Source of the DNA: an uncultured Dialister sp.
GTDB taxonomy: Bacteria; Bacillota; Negativicutes; Veillonellales; Dialisteraceae
Length of the DNA stretch: 16,326 bases
Direction: 5' to 3'
Assembly (NCBI RefSeq): GCF_900538805.1
Contig: NZ_UPZP01000045.1
Coordinates: 1 to 16,326 of the forward strand
Shown: positions 1 to 5,852 of the stretch, one piece after another
Layout of the letters: each line of letters starts with the position of its first letter
How positions within the stretch are numbered: position 1 is the first letter of the stretch
The notes under the pieces: generated by a model
Told to the model about the DNA's origin: nothing
Databases searched by the model: none
What the model saw: the letters and a program-made list of their open reading frames with translations, nothing else
Program-made: the position numbers and the translations under genes

Positions 1-300
1 TTAAGGAGTCCCATGACGAAGCAGTGCATAAAAATTCTTATAAAAGCAGACTCTATGAATTAATCAGTGCTTCCCTAATGTGTGAGCATAGCCTGCACAC
101 AAAGTAAACACCTTAATGCACGGCCAGCAGGCGGCACCGTTAGGGAAACGCTGATTAAATCGTTATCGGATTACATTCTTGCATTTTTATTCAATGCAAG
201 GAATCAGTCGACGCGAATAGCGAGCTATTTAAAGAGACCGATGAGGTCGATTGGATAAAAATACATATGAAATTCGATTCTGCGAATGAATCAGCACTTT
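1..300. other. Gene-free hairpin-rich region
   Basis: No convincing gene is visible. Several inverted repeats follow one another: a long imperfect stem 60-78 with 140-158 (17 of 19 positions pair, outer sequence TTAATCAG), then stems 178-184/194-200 (CTTGCAT/ATGCAAG), 216-221/224-229 (AATAGC/GCTATT), 236-239/245-248 and 272-276/283-287 (ATTCG/CGAAT). The word AATCAG recurs at both sides of the region. The run of stems is compatible with a structured noncoding RNA or a remnant of a mobile unit, but no promoter or terminator was identified and the function is unknown. Confidence 0.4.
76..141 (+). repeat. Dispersed repeat, copy 1 (partner at 15830-15894)
   Basis: The first 41 bases match 15830-15870 at 37 positions, in the same orientation, including the shared block GTGAGCATAGCCTGCAC and the block AACACCTTAA. 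The similarity then weakens but continues as a GC-rich stretch (CGGCC ... GGCGGCACCGT against CGGCC ... GGTGGCGCCGT). This copy forms the loop of the long stem 60-78/140-158; the other copy lacks that stem. Confidence 0.6.
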
Positions 301-337
301 CTTAGGAACGATGAGTGCAGCCCCCTTCGCGAATGGA

Positions 338-556
338 AGCGCTGCCGCCAGGCAGCATATATATTGGCGCCGGCAGGCGCCTACCCCGCCAGCGCAGCGA
401 TACTACATAACTCCCGAGGGCAGAGCCCTCAGAACCAGTCCGGGAGGCGAAGCCGATTCCGGACAGAACCCTGGCAGCCCAGGGCCATCAGGCCCGGCGG
501 CTGCCTCAACCCTCGCCCGCGCAAGCGGGCGTTAACCTTCGGGATAACAGGAAAGC
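338..556 (+). repeat. Modular hairpin repeat element, copy R1
   Basis: A divergent member of the intergenic hairpin family. It contains stems 341-346/351-356 (GCTGCC/GGCAGC), 366-371/376-381 (GGCGCC/GGCGCC), 416-421/425-430 (GAGGGC/GCCCTC), 438-443/459-464 (GTCCGG/CCGGAC) with an inner GGC-GAA-GCC, and 515-520/525-530 (GCCCGC/GCGGGC). The part around 430-470 closely resembles R5 around 10085-10130 (AACCAG, CCGG, GGCGAAGCCGATTCCGG). It lies just beyond the stop codon of the oxidoreductase gene and so may be in its 3' untranslated RNA. Confidence 0.6.
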
Positions 557-580
557 CGAACAACTGCCTCTACGCCCCCC

Positions 581-1207
581 TTACTTTCTCACGCTGATTC
601 TTTCACCGATGTGATTTCCTTTTTCCGCTTCATCCACCAGGGCAATGGCGTAGTCGGCGTAGGAAATATAGCTTTCTCCTTTTTCATTGGCAGTGAATTC
701 TTCTCCTGCCAGGACGTAGGAGCCGGTGCGCTTTCCTTCGGCATCGAATTCCGCTGCCGGGCTGATGTAGGTCCATTTCACATCATTCCTCTTCCTGAGT
801 TCATCCAGTGCCTTCCCCATGCCATTGGCCACAGGAAGGTATTCCTTCGGGAAATCGGGGGTTTCGGACAGCTTCATGGTATGGGTCTTGTCGGTGTAAA
901 GGCTGCCGGCACCGCCTACCACCAGAAGGCGGGTGCTTGTGCCGGAAAGAATATCTGCCAGGTGATTCAGTGTGACACTGTGGAGATTCATTTTCGTCTC
1001 ATCCCATACGCCGAAGGCGTCTACTACCACATCAAAGTCTTTCAGGTCATCCTTTGTAAGGTCCATGATATCCTTCTGAATGACTTTTTTCGCTTCCGTC
1101 TTATTTGCACTGCGGACGATGGCGGTGACATCCATGCCTCGGTCCAGGGCTTCCTTTACAATCAGTCTTCCTTCTTTGCCGTTTGCTGCAATAACTCCGA
1201 TTTTCAT
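581..1207 (-). CDS. NAD(P)-binding oxidoreductase (SDR/NmrA-like, atypical)
   Basis: Protein of 208 residues. The N-terminus MKIGVIAANGKEGRLIVKEA is a Rossmann first strand with a GxxGxxG-like turn (ANGKEGR), as in NAD(P)H-binding proteins of the YwnB/NmrA type; later VVDAFGVWDE, LLVVGGAGSLY and WTYISPAAEF match the strand and loop pattern of that family, which often acts on quinones or serves as a redox sensor. The substrate cannot be told. I chose the ATG at 1205-1207 because AAGGAG lies upstream at a good distance and the Rossmann fold begins exactly there; an open frame continues to 1306 but would add 33 unlikely residues across the promoter. The HxlR regulator gene lies upstream on the same strand, behind a terminator; this gene has its own promoter at 1269-1297. 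Confidence 0.85.
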   Translation of the reverse strand: MKIGVIAANGKEGRLIVKEALDRGMDVTAIVRSANKTEAKKVIQKDIMDLTKDDLKDFDVVVDAFGVWDETKMNLHSVTLNHLADILSGTSTRLLVVGGAGSLYTDKTHTMKLSETPDFPKEYLPVANGMGKALDELRKRNDVKWTYISPAAEFDAEGKRTGSYVLAGEEFTANEKGESYISYADYAIALVDEAEKGNHIGERISVRK

Positions 1208-1245
1208 ATTGGTAATCTCCTTTTCAAAAATACTCCATCGAATAG

Positions 1246-1266
1246 ATGTAATTTCTTTCATTACAT
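1246..1266. promoter_or_regulatory. Perfect palindrome, candidate operator of the oxidoreductase
   Basis: Inverted repeat ATGTAAT-N7-ATTACAT (arms 1246-1252 and 1260-1266), immediately downstream of the -10 element and so over the expected transcription start. HxlR-family dimers bind palindromes of this kind in the promoters of neighbouring oxidoreductase genes. Assignment to the HxlR protein encoded next door is inference. Confidence 0.5.
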
Positions 1267-1268
1267 GT

Positions 1269-1297
1269 ATGATAGCGCGGTTCCTTTGTAACGTCAA
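1269..1297 (-). promoter_or_regulatory. Sigma-70/A promoter of the oxidoreductase gene
   Basis: On the minus strand TTGACG (1297-1292), a 17-base spacer and TATCAT (1274-1269), five of six matches in each hexamer. It is about 60 bases upstream of the ATG and downstream of the regulator's terminator, so the gene can be expressed independently. Confidence 0.7.
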
Positions 1298-1315
1298 TAG
1301 TAACATCTAATTTTT

Positions 1316-1356
1316 ATCAAAAAAAATCACAGCCCCTTTCCGGCTGTGCTTTTTTC
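1316..1356 (-). terminator. Rho-independent terminator after the HxlR gene (bidirectional)
   Basis: Stem CACAGCC (1328-1334) with GGCTGTG (1342-1348), seven-base loop, with an A run on one side and a T run on the other. Read on the minus strand it follows the stop codon at 1367 and ends in a U-rich tract. Confidence 0.85.
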
Positions 1357-1366
1357 TTTATTTTAC

Positions 1367-1699
1367 TTATATCCTGTTTTCCTTCAAAAACTCTATGTAC
1401 TCCTCGCCCCACACCTGGATGCTGTCAAGCACCGGTGCGAATCTTCTGCCCATGGCGGTGAGGGAATACTCCACCCTCGGCGGCACCTCGGGATACACGG
1501 TGCGGTGCACCAGCCCTTCCTTTTCCATATATTTCAGCTGGGACGACAACGTGGCATGGGTGATTTGGATGTCCCGCTCCAGTTCGTTAAATCGTTTCGT
1601 GCCTTCGCTCAAGGCATGCAGGATCAGGATGGCCCACTTTCCCTGCAGCAGCTTCTGGGCTGTCACAAAGGGGCAGACACCGAATAAATTATTTTCCAT
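1367..1699 (-). CDS. HxlR-family transcriptional regulator
   Basis: Protein of 110 residues, the usual length for the HxlR (DUF24) branch of MarR-like winged-helix regulators. The N-terminus CPFVTAQKLLQGKWAILIL carries the family signature: a cysteine (Cys9 here) followed by a helix ending in GKW. In relatives such as YodB this cysteine senses quinones and electrophiles. Residues 35-66 (KRFNELERDI, ITHATLSSQL) are the helix-turn-helix, and VPPRVEYSLTAMGRRF is the wing and following helix. Start ATG at 1697-1699 is preceded by GGGAGGGA. The neighbour downstream is an oxidoreductase, the usual target of these repressors. The effector is unknown, but the conserved Cys makes a thiol-reactive signal plausible. 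Confidence 0.92.
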   Translation of the reverse strand: MENNLFGVCPFVTAQKLLQGKWAILILHALSEGTKRFNELERDIQITHATLSSQLKYMEKEGLVHRTVYPEVPPRVEYSLTAMGRRFAPVLDSIQVWGEEYIEFLKENRI

Positions 1700-1761
1700 G
1701 ATTCCCTCCCATTACGCAAGTTCTTCATACCAGCTCAAGGAAAATATCCTTCTTGTCAGTT

Positions 1762-1806
1762 ATTTTATACCAGTCATATAATGAAAGCAAGTATAAAAAG
1801 TATACT
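1762..1806 (-). promoter_or_regulatory. Promoter and candidate operator of the HxlR gene
   Basis: On the minus strand TTGCTT (1790-1785), 17 bases, TAAAAT (1767-1762); the -35 is weak. Overlapping its upstream edge is a perfect inverted repeat AGTATA-N5-TATACT (1790-1795 and 1801-1806). The position suits autoregulation, but the palindrome differs in sequence from the one at 1246-1266, so the same protein need not bind both. Confidence 0.45.
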
Positions 1807-1810
1807 GTAT

Positions 1811-2055
1811 GGGGCCGCGGAGCGGCCCGGGTTCATGGACACGCCCTTTGGGCGTGAGGGTTCAGAGGGTTCAGAAGGTTCAGAAGGTTCAAAGGGTTCA
1901 GAGGGGGTGGTATCGCCCTGGCGGGCGATGAGTATATAGCCGCCTGTCGGCGGCATATAAAACTCCCTCTGAACCAGCCCGCTCTGCGGGCGGAACCCAT
2001 CGTTCGGCGCGAAGCGCACGAACGATAGAACCCGGGCGCCGAAGGCACCTGAACC
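1811..2055 (+). repeat. Modular hairpin repeat element, copy R2
   Basis: The cleanest member of the intergenic family. In order: stem 1812-1818/1822-1828 (GGGCCGC/GCGGCCC); stem 1840-1846/1850-1856 (CACGCCC/GGGCGTG); five tandem nine-base words GGTTCARAR at 1859-1903; stem 1912-1918/1923-1929 (ATCGCCC/GGGCGAT); stem 1939-1944/1949-1954 (GCCGCC/GGCGGC) extended by TATAT pairs; CCTCTGAACC at 1966-1975, the reverse complement of the last nine-base word plus G; stem 1977-1982/1986-1991 (GCCCGC/GCGGGC); stem 1999-2010/2014-2026 (ATCGTTCG plus GCGC, one bulge); stem near 2035-2049. It sits between divergent genes. Confidence 0.85.
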
Positions 2056-2133
2056 CTCTTGTTTTCGGGATTGCAGTCCAAAGTCGGCGGTCAGCGAACA
2101 GCCGACAGCGGACAGCCGTATCATCCCACCAGC

Positions 2134-2157
2134 ACACTAGTACACTAGTACACTAGT
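2134..2157. repeat. Three tandem copies of an 8-base palindromic unit
   Basis: ACACTAGT is repeated exactly three times without gaps (2134-2141, 2142-2149, 2150-2157); each contains the palindrome ACTAGT. The array ends 17 bases before the ribosome binding site AAGGAG (2174-2179) of the dioxygenase gene. It could be a slippage-prone tract or a multi-site operator. Confidence 0.8.
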
Positions 2158-2187
2158 CCACCAGCTCACTACCAAGGAGATGATTTC

Positions 2188-2982
2188 ATGAAAAAAATGC
2201 CTGTTATTTTTGCGGGACATGGGAGTCCCATGATTGCTTTGGAGAAGAACGACCTCACCCGCACCTTTAATGAAATAGGGAAGAAAGTCATGGATGACTT
2301 CGGCCGGCCAAAGGCCATTCTGTCCCTGTCTGCTCACTGGTTCACCAAGGGAAGCCATGTGGAGTCCAGTCCTTCGCCCCAGCAGATTTATGATATGTAC
2401 GGATTTCCTAAAGAATTATACGAGGTAAAGTATGAGCCCAAGGGCTTTCGCCCCCTTACGGAACGGGTGCTGTCTCTCCTGCCCTTTGCCGACGTGAACG
2501 ATGACTGGGGCATCGACCACGGCACCTGGACCGTGCTGACCCACATGTTTCCGGACGCTTCCATTCCGGTGGTGCAGCTTTCCATTGACGGAAAAATTTC
2601 TCCGAAGGCTTCCTATGAAATCGGAAAAGCCCTCTCTCCTCTTCGGGAAGAGGGGTACCTGATTTTCGGCAGCGGAAATATTGTGCACAACCTGTACAAG
2701 GTGGAATGGGAAAATAAAGGCGGCTCTCCGGCAGCAGACCGGTTCGACGCATATATCACCGAAGCCGTAAGCCGGCGGGATGATGAAAAGGTCATACACT
2801 ACGAAGACCATGATGACGCTGCCTACGCCGCTCCCACGGCGGACCATTTCCTGCCCCTTCTCTACACCCTGGGCGCATCGGAAGGAGAGGTGCCCTTTGT
2901 TTTCAACCGGGTGAGAAACCTGGGTTCCATTTCCATGACCGGCTATGCCTTCGGTCTGTCTCTTTTCAAAGGAGGAAACTAA
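2188..2982 (+). CDS. ygiD: DODA-type extradiol aromatic ring-opening dioxygenase (LigB-like)
   Basis: Protein of 264 residues, normal for the 4,5-DOPA dioxygenase (DODA/YgiD) family of class III extradiol dioxygenases, which open catechol-type rings with a bound metal. The family motifs are intact: GHGSPM with His11, SLSAHW with His50, the DHGTW segment with His111, GSGNIVHNL with His167, and APTADHFLPL with His220. His11, His50 and His220 are the expected metal ligands; His111 and His167 are the second-sphere histidines. Start ATG follows AAGGAG at 2174-2179. The stop codon is one base before the next start, so the two genes are translationally coupled. Bacterial members are annotated widely but few have a proven physiological substrate; here it is unknown. 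Confidence 0.93.
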   Translation: MKKMPVIFAGHGSPMIALEKNDLTRTFNEIGKKVMDDFGRPKAILSLSAHWFTKGSHVESSPSPQQIYDMYGFPKELYEVKYEPKGFRPLTERVLSLLPFADVNDDWGIDHGTWTVLTHMFPDASIPVVQLSIDGKISPKASYEIGKALSPLREEGYLIFGSGNIVHNLYKVEWENKGGSPAADRFDAYITEAVSRRDDEKVIHYEDHDDAAYAAPTADHFLPLLYTLGASEGEVPFVFNRVRNLGSISMTGYAFGLSLFKGGN

Positions 2983-2983
2983 G

Positions 2984-4096
2984 ATGTCCCTTGCATTCCA
3001 TGTGTACCATCCCGGCGCCAAAGCCATTTTCGACGTCACTTCCACCCTCATTACCGGCGAAAAGGACGCCTTCCTGGTGGACGCCCAGTTCCAGAAGCAG
3101 TATGCAGAGGAACTGGCAGCGCGTATCAAAGAAAGCGGGAAGGAGCTGAAGGTAATTTATATTTCCCACTTCGACCCGGACTACTACTTCGGGCTGGATG
3201 TACTGGCCCACGCCTTCCCGAAGGCCCGCATCCTTTCCACCGCCCAGACTGCCTGGATGATTTCCGCCAGCATGGACGACAAGCTCACCGTCTGGAAAAA
3301 GGCGCTGGGCGAAGACGCACCGTCCCGTTTCATCCTGCCGGAAGCAGTGAAAGAACTGCCGCCTCTGGAAGGGGAAGAAATCAGAATCGTCACCTGCCCT
3401 GACGATGAAATGCACAGCTTCCTCTATGTGCCTTCTGAAAAGACGGTACTTGGCGGCGTATCCCTGGCAGAAGACAGCCACCCCTGGATGGCGGACACCA
3501 AGGGCTTGGACGAGCTGGACAAATGGATTCGCCAGGTGGAAACCATGGCCTCCCTTGCTCCGGAAAAGGTCATTGCCAGCCACCATTACAGCGATGAGAA
3601 GAAGGGAAATCCATCCATCCTTTCCTGCACCCTGGAATACCTCAAATACTACCGGGAAGCCCTGGCCAGCGGGAAGACGGCAGACGCCATCGTCTCCCTG
3701 ATGAGTGAAAAATATCCCACCCTTACCGGAAAGGACACCCTTGCCTTCGGCGCCCGGGTCATCACCGGCGTAGAGCCCTGGGTAAGGAAAGACCTGTACC
3801 CCGGCATCGGACACCACGTCATTATGGACTTCTCCCCCGCCGCTGTTTTCGATGTGGAATTCAAGGATAACAAAACCTTAACCTTCACCCAGACCGAAGG
3901 AGAAAACAAGGGCTACACCGACACCATGCCCTTCACCGCCGTGGAAATCGCGCCTCACGTGTACATGGTGCACTGGCAGGAAAATGCAGGCATCGCCGTG
4001 GTTCATGTGCAGAACTGGAACACCCTGGAAGTGTGGACCAATATTTACGTTCCCGGACAGCCGGGACTTCATATGAAGGGGAGAATGAGGCTGTAA
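2984..4096 (+). CDS. MBL-fold metallohydrolase with MoaF-like C-terminal domain
   Basis: Protein of 370 residues. Residues 1-225 are a metallo-beta-lactamase fold: strand, then VIYISHFDPDYYFG (56-70), then DEMHSFLY (His144), GGVSLAEDSH (158-166), and VIASHH (His199/200). The usual THxHxDH motif is replaced by SHFDPDY (His62, Asp64, Asp66), so the second His and the final His are Asp and Tyr. Residues about 273-370 (GIGHHVIMDF, VEIAPHVYMVHWQE, VEVWTNI-like segments) resemble the lipocalin-like domain of MoaF. I chose ATG 2984, behind AAAGGAGG (2968-2975); an in-frame upstream ATG at 2945 overlaps the previous gene and lacks such a site. Coupling to the dioxygenase suggests a shared pathway, perhaps handling ring-opened aromatic products; this is inference. 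Confidence 0.8.
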   Translation: MSLAFHVYHPGAKAIFDVTSTLITGEKDAFLVDAQFQKQYAEELAARIKESGKELKVIYISHFDPDYYFGLDVLAHAFPKARILSTAQTAWMISASMDDKLTVWKKALGEDAPSRFILPEAVKELPPLEGEEIRIVTCPDDEMHSFLYVPSEKTVLGGVSLAEDSHPWMADTKGLDELDKWIRQVETMASLAPEKVIASHHYSDEKKGNPSILSCTLEYLKYYREALASGKTADAIVSLMSEKYPTLTGKDTLAFGARVITGVEPWVRKDLYPGIGHHVIMDFSPAAVFDVEFKDNKTLTFTQTEGENKGYTDTMPFTAVEIAPHVYMVHWQENAGIAVVHVQNWNTLEVWTNIYVPGQPGLHMKGRMRL

Positions 4097-4099
4097 TTA

Positions 4100-4720
4100 T
4101 AGAAGGGGGGCGGCTTCGCCGTAGGTTGTGTAGAAAGGTTGTGAGGGGAAAGGTTCTTAAGATGGACCGGCCCTATGGGCCGGAGGGTTCTTAGGTTTGA
4201 CGGCCCTTTGGGCCGAGGGTTGTGGTATCGCCGCTTTGCGGCGATGAGTATATATGCCGCCTGTCGGCGGCAGGGAGAAAACCTTTACAACCAGACTTCA
4301 CCCGGCGGAAAACAAGCAAACCTCGCTCCGCTGCTGTCATAATCTCAAATTAACGCCACTGACCAGCACCCATAGTGCCCCCTGAATAGAGGGTGGCAAA
4401 GGAACTGGATTCGTAGGGAGCCATAGGCGACTAAGAATCCAGTGACATGCTTCCCACCTGGGGCAAGGTGGTTTCGCCAGCCATCAAAAGGAGTTGTAGG
4501 GAGACAGCATTTATATTGCGCCCGGCAGGGCGCCACCACAACCCTCAGCGGCAAAGCCGCTGTCAAACCTAAGAACCCTCGGGGCGAAAGCCCCGTCAAT
4601 CTTAAGAACCTTTTCCCTCCCCTCTGAACCAGCCCGCTCTGTGGGCGGAACCCATCGGTCAGTGCGTCAGCACATGACCGATAGAACCCGGGCGCCAAAG
4701 GCGCCTGAACCCTTCCTGCT
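4100..4720. repeat. Large nested inverted-repeat element, R3
   Basis: The 715 bases between the MBL gene and pfkA hold no gene. Three collinear perfect inverted repeats nest inside each other: 4149-4163 with 4599-4613 (15/15), 4183-4201 with 4562-4580 (19/19, GAGGGTTCTTAGGTTTGAC) and 4215-4226 with 4535-4546 (12/12, GAGGGTTGTGGT). Between successive arms lie hairpins on both sides: 4167-4173/4177-4183 and 4203-4207 onward on the left, 4581-4585/4590-4594 and 4547-4561 on the right, of unrelated sequence. Inside are stems 4227-4234/4238-4245 and 4518-4523/4528-4533. The right flank continues with the standard family tail (4621-4710), including stem 4654-4665/4670-4682. Folded, it would be a stack of four-way junctions. 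Confidence 0.8.
4391..4455 (+). repeat. 65-base hairpin repeat, copy 1 (inverted partner at 16260-16324)
   Basis: Matches the reverse complement of 16260-16324 at 63 of 65 positions. Its core is a stem ACTGGATTC (4404-4412) with GAATCCAGT (4435-4443) around a 22-base loop containing AGGGAGCC and AGGCGACT; both differences lie in the loop. It occupies the centre of the nested element R3. Confidence 0.85.
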
Positions 4721-4775
4721 CGGCGGTAAGCGGACAGCGGAAAGCCGACAGCCCTCCACTGTCCCACCATCCCAT

Positions 4776-4812
4776 AAAAAAGAGCACCGGCCTGCGCCGG
4801 TGCTCTTTTTTT
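4776..4812. terminator. Strong bidirectional terminator after pfkA
   Basis: Perfect 11-base stem AGAGCACCGGC (4781-4791) with GCCGGTGCTCT (4796-4806), four-base loop, flanked by A5 and T6 runs. It directly follows the pfkA stop codon at 4811-4813 on the minus strand and can also stop transcription coming from the MBL side. Confidence 0.93.
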
Positions 4813-5806
4813 ATAATCCCGTTTCACGGATATCCCCGTTATTCTGGGCAGCTCCCAGCATGACGGATAATTCGTAGAGTTTCTGTTTGAACGGTTCCTT
4901 TTCCTTTTTGGCCTCTTCATAGGAAATGATGCGTACCTCGCCTCTGTGCATGCCTGCCAGGGCGCCTGTTTCTCCTTCCAGTATGGCCTTCACCGCCGCT
5001 GCCCCCAGGGTGGAACCCAGGATGCCGTCTCTGGCGGTGGGCTGGCCGCCGCGCTGGATGAAGCCCAGGATGGTGGTGCAGATGTCGATGTCTGTCCGTT
5101 CTGTGAGCCAGTCGCAGAGGGCCCTGCCGTCGTCGGCACCTTCGGCGCAGATGATGATGCTGTTTGTCCTGCCCGCTTCCATCTGGAGTTTCAAACTTCT
5201 GGCCAGTTTTTCCCGGCTGAAAGGTACTTCCGGTACCAGGATGTATTCGGCGCCGGAAGCAAGGCCTGCGTCCAGAGCGATATTTCCTGCAAACCGGCCC
5301 ATCACTTCGATAATGGCCGCCCGGTTATGGGCAGAGGCGGTGTCCCGGATGCGGCTCACCGCAGATACCACGGCGTTCACTGCGGTGTCATGGCCTATGG
5401 TTTCGTCGGTGCCGTGCATGTCGTTGTCAATGGTTCCCGGCAGGGTGACGGTGGGCATGCCCAGACGGGACAGCTTTTCCGCCCCCTGGATGGATCCGTC
5501 GCCGCCGATGACGATGAGCCCGCCAATGCCCCGCTTCCGGAGAATGTCCGCCGCCTTCTTCTGGTTTTCTTCTTCAAAGAAGGCCTTGCACCGGGCGGTC
5601 TTCAGCATGGTGCCGCCGTGGAGCACGATGCCGCTGACGGAGGAGGAGTTCATGGAAATCATGTCATCTTCCAGAAGGCCTGCATAGCCCCGATAGATGC
5701 CATATATTTCCTTACCCCAGTACAGTGCCGTCCGCACCACGCTGCGAACGGCCGCATTCATGCCCGGCGCGTCGCCGCCACTGGTTAGAACTGCCAATTT
5801 GTCCAT
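4811..5806 (-). CDS. pfkA: ATP-dependent 6-phosphofructokinase
   Basis: Protein of 331 residues, slightly longer than the classic 320-residue bacterial enzyme. It phosphorylates fructose 6-phosphate to the 1,6-bisphosphate, the committed step of glycolysis. The N-terminus LTSGGDAPGMNAAVR is the nucleotide-binding loop; GGDGS at 101-105 and PGTIDND at 123-129 carry the magnesium and catalytic aspartates (Asp127 in family numbering), and EVMGR at 167-171 binds the sugar phosphate. Gly104 and Gly124 mark the ATP-dependent rather than pyrophosphate-dependent type. GFIQRGGQPTARD is the usual C-terminal signature. ATG 5804-5806 follows AAAGGAGGGA. It appears to be a single-gene unit closed by its own terminator and bounded upstream by repeat element R4. 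Confidence 0.97.
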   Translation of the reverse strand: MDKLAVLTSGGDAPGMNAAVRSVVRTALYWGKEIYGIYRGYAGLLEDDMISMNSSSVSGIVLHGGTMLKTARCKAFFEEENQKKAADILRKRGIGGLIVIGGDGSIQGAEKLSRLGMPTVTLPGTIDNDMHGTDETIGHDTAVNAVVSAVSRIRDTASAHNRAAIIEVMGRFAGNIALDAGLASGAEYILVPEVPFSREKLARSLKLQMEAGRTNSIIICAEGADDGRALCDWLTERTDIDICTTILGFIQRGGQPTARDGILGSTLGAAAVKAILEGETGALAGMHRGEVRIISYEEAKKEKEPFKQKLYELSVMLGAAQNNGDIRETGL

Positions 5807-5852
5807 AGTATCCCTCCTTTATATAGGTAGAGTCATGATTCGCTTCTGAACT

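Noticed and set aside
13..63. Small 16-codon open frame starting ATGACGAAG with AAGGAG upstream
   Set aside because: The spacing to the AAGGAG is short, no promoter is seen, and the window begins just before it; too little to call a gene.
286..597. Open frames of 74 and 103 codons across repeat R1
   Set aside because: Composition follows the GC hairpins, no ribosome binding site, and the region belongs to a dispersed repeat.
1774..2124. Open frames with Glu-Pro-Ser repeats (also near 5934-6371)
   Set aside because: They arise from the nine-base noncoding words read in frame; they have no conserved start and run through hairpins of the repeat family.
2100..2130. TATCAT at 2119-2124 as -10 of the dioxygenase operon
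   Set aside because: No matching -35 element at a proper distance; not strong enough to list.
4345..4920. 191-codon minus-strand open frame between MBL gene and pfkA
   Set aside because: It crosses the pfkA terminator and the nested repeat R3, and shows no protein family features.
5807..5852. Promoter for pfkA
   Set aside because: TATATA lies too close to the ribosome binding site and no -35/-10 pair with sensible spacing could be found; the promoter may lie in or beyond R4.
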